This document shows positions 11,691-22,000 of a stretch of DNA of 64,000 nt, piece after piece; within the stretch, counting starts at the first letter, position 1, and each line of letters opens with the position of its first letter. Position numbers and translations under genes: made by a program. The stretch spans positions 26,488,953 through 26,552,952 of the forward strand of contig OZ029916.1 in assembly GCA_964023275.1 (NCBI GenBank), read 5' to 3'. Origin of the DNA: Norana najaformis (Eukaryota; Annelida; Clitellata; Crassiclitellata; Hormogastridae). Below the pieces are notes generated by a model that saw only the letters and a program-made list of their open reading frames with translations, was not told where the DNA came from and did not search any database.

Positions 11691-13147
11691 AAAACTTTCC
11701 TATTTCAGTGTGCAGAAAATGGAAATGAAGCTACCTTCTGGATAATGAAATGAGGTCAGTGAACATTATATAACTGCTCATATCACAAGGCCACAAAATA
11801 TTAGCAGCAGAGCTTCAGGTCAGTGGTTCTCATACAGCTATGAGAACGAATGTTAATAGAATAGTAATAAATGCTACCAAGGTGAGTCAAAAGACCCATA
11901 TAATGCCCCATTTGTAACGCTTGAACCCATTTAAGTGACAGGAGCCACAGATAATCAGATCTTTAGAATGGCTTCCTCTTGGATATGATTATCTCCTTTG
12001 ATTCTTCAGGATGTGCCTTCACAGTCTTAAAAGCCTGCAAATTATTGCAACAGGCTATGATTTTCATGCTAACTACACATACTTTACCCTGCTGCAGCAT
12101 TATCCGATGTACAAGCAAAGTTCACTCAGTTCAACCATTATTAAGCTGGTCAAGTTCATCATGCAATATAGCTAAGAAATGACGAACTGTGCTTAAGAAA
12201 GGATGAACAGTGCTGCATGAGCTGCGTCTCACAGGCACAAGCATACAATGACCCGAAACTGAAGGACAGTGACAGGAACACAATAAAGACCACAAAAGAG
12301 CTAGCATCATCCAGCCATGCCATGAGGCGATGAAGAAGTACGTTCATATTTAGACCAAACCCACCCTTGACACCATTATAGCTGACAAACGATGTCAAGG
12401 GAAAGCTAGACAGAAAGAGGTAGGGACAGGCATAAATATTTTTAACAAATACAAGATATAAAGATACAAAGTCAGCCATAAGAATACCCAGGGTTTATTC
12501 AAAAGCAAGACGTCTTAACATACTTTAGAAAAATCACAAAAAATCGGAGAAAATTCAGAATCACAAAAACAAAATCCATGATGACGGAGATGTGGCAATA
12601 CAACATGCTAACTGGTGTAAACTAGACTGCAAAACTAAAGAACTAATTACAATAGTTTTTAAAATATGAACATTTACATGTAAACATGGTCATGAGAAAA
12701 TATTATATAGCCTGTCCACAAACATGTTTGAACCAAGTGAAATTGTGATTTGCACAGAAAACAAATATGAAACAATCTGCTAGTCATTCTGAAATTCAAT
12801 TTCTGCCTCAGGTAAGACCTGAATTCAGTACTTTAAAAAAGTCACAGACTTCTTGAACAGCATGCAGGACACAACCTTCTGTATATTGCTTGTAAATGTA
12901 ATAAATACTATCACCTCCTGAAGTACAGAAGCTCAATTCACAAAAATAATTAAAACTCTTCATTAGCATGCACAATTTCGTAATCACAGCTAGGGAACAT
13001 GTAAGATATACAAGTAGTCAAAATAACAATTTATGATGATTGTGTATTATTGTTCTCTGGTGCTTTGCGGAACTCAACTGGTTTTGTCCAACAGAATGCA
13101 GTTTTGCTTAAAAGCGATCACCGATTTATGCCTTGTGCATTACAGTA

Positions 13148-13345
13148 ATAGCGCGATAGAAGTTTCCAGATTAGATTAGATTTCTTGTTATTGCTATCTC
13201 TACATTTTACCAAACTATAATTTATTTATTTTACGTATTATCGTAAATAATTTTAAACTGTAAATTATCCCATTGCAAGTGGTAATTTTTTTTACCTCTG
13301 TATAATAAAAGCAGCGCAAGATATAGCGATCTAATCTAATCTATG
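13148..13345. repeat. Inverted-repeat segment, possible MITE
   Basis: AGATTAGATTAGAT (13168-13181) and its complement ATCTAATCTAATCT (13329-13342) are 147 bp apart. GCGCGATAGA and GCGCAAGATATAGCG lie near the two ends. The interior is AT-rich. No target duplication was resolved. Confidence 0.5.
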
Positions 13346-16066
13346 AATTTTATTGTGCAAGTACCTAATGCACATAGCATCAAATGATAGTGTGCAAAAA
13401 GCTAAAGTCTCATCAACTTCCAAGTGAGAATTCCCAGACAGAGAAGCAGGAATGTACTTCTACATCTATCAACATTTCTCCAATAAACTAGTAGGTTGAA
13501 TTTACCCATAATTACATTCACTAACACACATAATTTTACATACCCTCTATGTAAGCAGGCACAGGCAAACTGGAAGATAGCCCTGCTCTGACCCATCTGA
13601 CTGGCTTGTAACATATTAGTTTTCATAGTAAGCAGCACAACATACCTGGCAGTGTAATCTCAGAAACTACACAACAGCAGTAACTCATCTATCACAAGTG
13701 GCACAGTAAGACCACGGAACAAAGTGCATTCAAAGGCGATACAAAGACTCAGCATGTTCTCGGGCACAATCCAAGTTGCCAAAGGACTGCCTTACCTCAT
13801 CTTGGAGCTAATATGAGTTCTGTTTATACTCAGAGGCAGCTGACTAAAACGGCAGAATCTATTTTATGCTGAAAAAGAAATTTCCTGATAATCAACCGGT
13901 TTTACTGCAAATGGCTCTGGAACAACAAATGATGGATATATATCATACTGGATGGGCAATGTAGAAGTTATAAGATTATAATTTACATCAGATGAATAGA
14001 TTACATCAGAATAGTTCACAATTACAAATCATGGCAGCAGTGCTTATTAACAACAGCAGCCACAACATCTGTAACAATAAACAATCATATAAAGGCAACC
14101 ACTGTCACCGGTATATCTATATTCACTGGTCAAACAGACAATTGTTATAAAAAAAACTAACAGCAACTCTCACAAGTAACTGTACCAGCCCACTCCCATA
14201 CTATTTTTGCAGAAAATTTAGGAAACACGTTTTCAATTACCATAATTTTTATGGAACAAATAATATGCCATTAAACTTATTCATCCAAGTTGTACAATTG
14301 TTTACAAAAACTCTGTCAGTAAAAACACTTTACCCTGTATATGTTATCAAAATGTAAATGTTTAAGAAAGAAAGCAACTTCTTGTTAACATGCTTCTCTT
14401 AATTAACCATTGCATATAGCAGTCAGTGAACAATCAGCAACTAGCTAATGGTAACAAGAAATTTTAAACATTAAAACCAAATTTTCAACAGGCACTCTAT
14501 TTACTCTTAAATTACAATTACATTAAATTAAAAACGAAAGACAAACACTAGTTTTTAAAATTTGTCAATTTGTCAAAAGGGTGATATCTGCTACCCTAGC
14601 AGTAACGAATATTGTATTGACAGAGTTCATCATATGTATTTCTTGTAGAGAGTTCATCTGTCTTTGTAACCTGCTTTGCTTTGGGCCCATCGATGGCCAC
14701 TAGTTGACACCAGTGGCACAATATGCAAGCCATCTTTGGGCCCAGTGAACACGGTAGGTCAACATTGCACATGAAATACAAGCTAATAAAAAAGAACTTA
14801 AATCCCAATAACACCAAGTTTACCAAATAAACCCATGTGACGTTCAACAATTAGTGATCAAAAACTGACACTTTTAATTAAACTTAAACTAACAAGCATA
14901 GATGTATAAGGATCATCAGAATTATTGCTATCTTCACAGCATAGCAGTCACTATACAAGAATGTTTTCCTAAGCTCAGTTTAATGTCTACATTAGAAATT
15001 TCACACTTTCCAAATTGTTGAAAGCACTTCAACCCTGAATTGTCTAGAATTGACAGCAAAACACACAAACCAGATAAAGCTTATCTATTTCCTGAAAACA
15101 CTGGTTTCTATAAAAAGTAAGTACCGTAATTGGATTTCTGAAACACCGGTTATTTATAACAAATAAATATTCATATATGGATTTCTGTTACAACAGACTT
15201 ACAAAATATCAGCTCATATTTACTTTACAAAATATAGCAATCAAGAGAAAACCTGTCCATCAAATTATAAATTTTCATTACTGCAAAACAATCCCTCAGT
15301 TGAGGAGCATGTATTAACAGAAAATTTTTAAAAACTGTACATTTTACAAGGCAAAAATGAAACACAAAACCACTTTAATATGAGTGCTTCCTTACAGTGA
15401 AAACACGCAAACCAGCCTTGTGGGCGTGTACATGGTAATAGTATAGAAGTCTTGGCTGCCTTATTTGGTGTGAATTGTCATAAACTTTATTTGCAAGGGA
15501 ATGAATTGTAAGCTTTCACCCAGTTCAGAGTCAGTTCTAACGCAAACATTAAACATTCATAAACTAGCCTGATATGGAATGCAAAAGCAATGAAGAGAAT
15601 GCAGCACAGTTGAGCAGACAGTATCACACCATTCGTCCACAACTCCAGTACCTAAGTCTTATTTTAGTTATCAAATCATATTTTTATACAATACAAGAAT
15701 AACTTTGGCAAGAACTTGCCACAGACCTCTGAAGTATTAGTTTTTAATTTTCAAGCCAAACCAAAATTACCATTTCATTTTAACACAATAACCAGAACTC
15801 TAGATACTTTGAATTTTACCAAACCTATGGATCAAGTCATGCTTGATTTCTAATAATTGATCAATCACTGTAAGAAATAGTCTCCAATTAGTTTGAGCAC
15901 CACCGTCTGTAAGTAAAAATATCTAAGTCCAGCCACAAGTACATCTAAACTTCACATCATTCACATTCTCATTTTGTCTGATATTACTAAACTTAATAAC
16001 AAAACTGTAACAGTTCAACATGATTTGAAGGAAAACTAAACTCAGGCATTGAAACACACTGAAATT
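13346..16066. other. AT-rich non-coding stretch downstream of the large minus-strand frame
   Basis: No exon-like signal or known repeat was found over 2.7 kb. Because it lies directly 3' of the minus-strand frame ending at 16078, part of it may be that gene's long 3'UTR. Nothing in the sequence settles this. Confidence 0.4.
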
Positions 16067-16072
16067 TTTATT
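16067..16072 (-). other. AATAAA hexamer just after the large frame's stop
   Basis: AATAAA on the minus strand begins 6 nt after the TAG at 16078-16080. If it is used, the 3'UTR would be about 30 nt. Other hexamers lie further downstream (for example near 15486-15491), so the real site is unknown. Confidence 0.35.
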
Positions 16073-16077
16073 AAGGC

Positions 16078-19000
16078 CTATGAAATATGAATTGGCATAT
16101 CTGCATTACTTCCAACCATATTATCAATAACAACAGGTGACTGGCAAACTGGAACCACATTGTTAACCTGCAAAGGCCTTCGGTTGGCTGGCATAAACAA
16201 AGAACAAGGTGAGTATTGCATCAAACCTCGTTTAACGCTAATATCCGTAAACCGTGACACGGTGCTGTCACGCCCATAAAGGAACTGCTGTTCAGCACAT
16301 GACAAACACGTGCAACCAAAGCGATGCAGTGAAACAGACATTGGCAAAAATGATGTGACAGGATTCCTATTTGACCAATTAGGAGACCTCAGTCTGTTGT
16401 TTGGAGGGCAGCTTAATTCATCAACACAGATACAATCCATTGAATCATCATCACTTTCATCCGATATGTATGTTCTATCGTGCCATGAACTGAAATTATC
16501 CAATGACGTTGGGCAGTCACCACTGCTCGCAGGTGCAACAGATTCGACTTCTTGACTATGGTTCTGCTGCGTCACCAGATCAGCGATGTTTTTTGCCTGC
16601 CATATTCCGCCACCTACTTTGACAATTCGGAGTTTAATGCGATTCTGATGGTGTTCCATTGTCTTAGCAGGCTTTGTGCATGTGTTGACTTCAGCATGTT
16701 CCACAGTTCGATGACATAAGTCACTTGTGTCTTTCAGTCCAGATTCATTCAAGTGTTCTTCAGTTTGTTTTTCAGACCTGCCAAAACTGGGTTCTGTTAC
16801 ACCCACTGCGCACATACTTTGCAAAGTTCTATGCTGATGAATATTGTCCGATGCAACCGCACTAAGACCCTGTGGCTCAACTGCATTTGACTCTTTGCTT
16901 TTTGCTCTGTTAACAGGTCTTGACTTCTTGAATTTGGTTTTTGCTCTGTTAGCTGGTTCTGACTTCTTGAGTTTGATTTTAACTTTGTCAGTCTCTTTTG
17001 ATGTAAGCTTGTCTACAAGAACTGAAACACTGCCATGGGGATATGAAAATGTAGGTCTAAATTTATCTGACTGATCTGAGTCACATGCAGCAGTAAATTT
17101 TGCTGAGTTTGAACAGCCAACTTTGTTGACAACTTCTCCCTCACAGCTACCTGAAGTCTTATCAACTGGCAGTGTTTGACAAGCTTCCTTTGAAGATTTG
17201 TTACTGTCATCTTCCGGAAAATATCGAATCCCTTCCTCAACAGACTTAAATTGATTGAATTCCTCAACCAATATTTCACTGCCTTCAAAAGATTTTTCAC
17301 TGCTTACTTCTGGAAATTTTTGATTAACCCCTTCTGAGGAATTCTGATTACCTTCTTCAAAAAATTTGGATTTTTGATTGTGAATATCTGAAGATCTTTG
17401 ATTGCCTTCCAACAAAACCACTGCAAACACACCATGATTTTCAGAAGCATCATCCTTTTCCTGGACAGCACATTGCTTTTGAGGTCTGCTCAAAACATCA
17501 AAACAAGTTCCCAAGTCATTTTCCCCATGGCTTTGATGTGTGTCATTGCAGCCTAGCAAAATGACATCACTAACATCAGAACAATTGTTCTCTGCTTCTT
17601 CCCAGAATGTAGCTGCGTTGTCACCTTCATCTTCACAGGTAAGCACAAATGGATCGCTGTTATCAGATAAGGAATCCTCTCCAATTGAAAGACCATTGTC
17701 TTCTTTGCTGGGCACTTCACTGCTCATCTGACGAAGGTCAGCACCACAGCTGCACTCTGACCTTGAGGCAACCTGTTCATCCACATGCTCAGTATGACAG
17801 CCACTAGCAGACCCAAACTGTTTATTAGTAACTGCCAAATGTTCCACACCACAGCTCTGATGACTGACAGATTTATTATCTGTCAACAACACACTCTGGT
17901 TGTGACTATTTTCGTTGGAAAAGTTGTTCTGCAACTGGTATGGGCATACACTCTCACAGCAGCTTTTTACAAGGTCTCTCTTTATTTTCATGGTTTCACA
18001 GCACTCATTCTCGTTAAGTGCAGAACCTTTCTCAACCAACACTGCACCAATGCTGCAGTCTTTTACTGACAAAACTACATCAGCACTTTTCTGGTGATTA
18101 CAATCTTCAGAATAGTTTTCTGTCAAGGAAGCACTACTACTTCCACTAGTATTACTACGTTCATCATTCTTCTCCAACAACAAAGTATTGCTGCTTTGCT
18201 GCTGACTCATAAGTGCATGATCTTTCTCTGACAAAGGTGCACTGTTGCTTTCAACGACATCAATCATGCCCTGCTGTTCTGAATCAAAACAGCCATCAGT
18301 ATTATTGATCCCAAGTTCATTATCAACAACCAACGAGCAGTCATTCTGAGCATCAGGCCGAGAATCTCTTTGGCAAGACACTGCTGGGCTTAGATTATGA
18401 CTAAGAAATGTGTTAGTCTCATCTGTCATTGCTCCACTGCTATTCTGAGCAGTGCATAAACCAGAATCATTCTGCCGAGTGCTTGTCAAATTATTAGCTT
18501 CTGCAGACAAGTTATTGGAAAAATTATTATCACTGGTTATTATCAAAACTCGTGTGAAAGTTTGACCTGCAACTTGACGCTGACTTCCACTCTCACTTTG
18601 ATTACATTCATGCACTGGATTACAGCCCAGAATTTGACTGGAATTAATAAGCTGACTAAAACAGTTGGGATGATTCAACACGTAAATAGCTCCACTGTTA
18701 ATGCCCATGTCTGCAACAATTTCATTGCTCTGGTTGTCTGAAATCCCTGTTAACCCTCCTACAGGGCCTGACGAAGGAAACATTGACAACAAATATTGCA
18801 GCGTCTCTCCATCTAACTCAGGAACTCCTGTGAGCCCTGGGAAATATGTCTGCAAGGTGAGCCCAGTGTCAACGCTTGAAACATTCAATGATTCCAAATT
18901 ACCACAGTTCTCCGATAACATTGCCATAGTTTGTGTGTCTACGGATGTTACAGAATTCAAAGCCAAACCTGGCAGCACACTGGACACACTGCTTTCAGGC

Positions 19001-22000
19001 TGTTGAATAGGCAAAACAGAATTAAAATCCACTAAATCACTGTGGGGTGGTGCAGTGCTTACTAAGTTGTCACTAGAGGGCAAACTATCACTGGCAAGAA
19101 GTGTAGTAAGCCCAAGCCCACTGTGCCCACTATGTCCCAAATCTGCTGGATCAATCGTCGTTTCAGTATTTTCCATACTGAGCCATGTGTTGGCCTGGTC
19201 AATGAATGTTGAAAGCATACCAGGATCACCATTATGAACCATATTCTGAAAATTTGCCATAACACCGTCGACAGAGAAATTCGGCTGAGATGCTGAATCT
19301 ACACTGCTGAAATCTGGCTGCAGAACCATAAAATCCTCACCTGGTTCTGATTCTGCCTGTTCAGAATTGTGAGTCATAGAGCAAAGCCTTTTAGGCTGAC
19401 ATCTTGCTTTCTTCATTCCTGGACTACCTTTTCTTTTCCTCAACCTGTTCTCTGATGCACCCTTTCGTCGGCCGCCTCTTCTGCCATGTTCCGGATCGTC
19501 AATCACAGATGCCAGCAACTTCCAGTTTTTGTGAGTTTTCTGTTGGTTTTCAAGCATCTGCGACTGAAATTCTTGCAGCCATGACTCAGTTTTTGCCTTG
19601 GCAGAACGGTGAGGCATGCCCAGTTGAGACCTGAACAGAACAGTCTCGAAGTCAGTTCTCTTGGCATCTGAAATCCATTCATTACGAGATTCATCCAAAG
19701 AGTTCTCATCATCTTCAACACCTCGTTTGGCACCATCACTCTCAGATTCTGTGATATCCGATGGTCTCCTGACATTAGTAAACCCACTAAACTTGGCCAA
19801 AAATGATTCAGTCTGTGAACTAGTGTCTACTTGACTCAAATTCACCTCATGGCTCTCTATGTCTTGAGAATCCACATTACTAGGTTTTTCAAAAGTCAGA
19901 AGGTCTTTCTGGGTACCAGCTCTACCAGATACTCCTTGAAAAGTGGTAATACAAGGTGTTAGAGCAATCAAATGACTTTCTTGGGTATTATCACTACAAG
20001 ATTCAACAGGTGTGCCTTCCTGCATCTCATAAGACAAAAGATCTTCATAATTCAAAGGGTAATCAAATCCTTCAGAGGGTTCCTGCAGCATGAAAGGAAG
20101 AAGATCTTCTAAATTCAAAGAAACGTCATTAGTTTCACTGAGACAAGATACTTCAGAAATCAAAAGATCTGCATCTTGCACAATTGAAAATGGTTTTTGA
20201 GGTCCTGTAACTCCTGCTTGCAACACATCAAAACCAGGGATTTCAAGACTTATAGACCCTTCATGAGCCACACCTGAATATGATGCACCTGGAATCAAAA
20301 GCTCTTTATGAGCCACACACAAACATGATGCTTCTGAAACTAAAGTTTTATCAGGACAAGGTTTTTCTGACAACAAAGGTCCTTCTTTGGTATAAGAACC
20401 TTCTGAAATCAAAGATGTACTTTTAGAACATGGTCCTTCTGAAATTAGAGGTTCTTCTCTGGAACAAGATCCTTCTGAAACCACTTCTGAAATCAAAGAT
20501 TCTTTTTTGGAACATGGTCCTTCTGATATCAGAGGTCCTTCTCTGGAATAAGATCCTTCTGAAACCACTTCTGAAACCAAAGGTCCTACTTTGGAACACG
20601 GTCCTTCTGAAGTCAAAGATCCTTCTTCACAACTGGCTTCTAGAACTAAAGGTCCTTCCTCGGAATAATCTGCTTCTGAAGCTATATGTTTCTCTTCAAC
20701 ATGGCATATTTCTGAAACCAAGGGTCCTTCTTGAGAACAGGGTATTTCTGGCACCTGTTCTTCATCATTCACCCCAAATTCATAAGGTCCTTCATAAGTC
20801 AAAGTTTTTTTGTAAATATTGCTGGACCAAAACCTTTCAGAATAGGAGGTTGTTTTTACAGTATTTCCTGAATCAAAAGCAGACAGTTCATTCTGGACCT
20901 GACTAAAAACAATGTCTTCCGAAATTGAAAGTCTCTTCTGTGTCTCAGGCAAACAAGCTTTCTGACAAGTGAACACTTTGTTTAGGACCTCGGAAGAAGA
21001 ATGCTCACCAAAAGCTGATTCATTCGGCATAGAACCAGAACAGGAAGTAAAAGTTCCCTCTTGCACTTCAATGGAAAATGTTCCTTCACCAATTGTCTCT
21101 ACTGCATTAGAATAACATACTGCAGAATCCAAAGTTGTTTCAACATTCTCCATAGAATAACATCCTTCTGAGGTGGACACCATTGGTTTCTTGATCATCT
21201 CAACAGAACTAAGTATTTCACAAGGTGACCTGCCATCCTGGACCTTATTAGAACAAGGTCCTGCCAAGGTCTGGATATCCTCAGGAGAATTAAGTCTTTG
21301 CTTGTTCTCAATATAACAAAGTCTACCAGAGGCCATTCTCTCTTCAGGAGGACCAGATCCTCTGTGTTGCAAACTTCCTTCCTGGATCTCAGCAGAAAAA
21401 GGTCCCACAGAGTCAGAGGTAAAAACAGTTGTCTGGGTTACTCCAAAAGAACAAGGTCTTATGCAAAGAGAACTGTCGTCTTCAATCTCAGTAGGACATG
21501 ATCCTTCCAAGGTCTGAATTTCCCCAGAAGAACAAGGCCTTCTCTGTGGTGAACTGTTTATCGGGATTTCAGTAGAACAAGAACCTTCAGAGATCTGGTC
21601 CAGCATAAAAGAACAAGGCCTGTCTGTCAGGATCTCGGTGGAGCAAGTACTATCAGACCCTGGTGGGTTGTTCTGAATCACAGAGGAATGAGGTCTCTCA
21701 CTGTTCAGAATGTTCTCATGGTTATCACTGCCAGAGTAGTCCTCAGGAGTCAGCAATGGCCCCTTACCTTTTTCTTGATTACTTTCAATGGCATTAGTTC
21801 TGAAGAAACCTAAATTCAGGTTAACAGGCGGAAGACTGAAGCACTGACTCTGAAGCCATGAGCTTTGCAAGTCATTAGCCCACAGAGCCTCACCTTTGGG
21901 TAAAATATGCCTGCGTCTATCTGGTAAATTATCACCAATGGTACTTTCTGTATCCGGTATTTCATCTGGTGTAAAATCACTTATATCAGAGAACATATCA

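Noticed and set aside
12159..12479. 106-codon hydrophobic minus-strand frame downstream of the orphan gene
   Set aside because: It has no splice context, no recognisable protein and AT-driven composition; more likely 3'UTR or intergenic.
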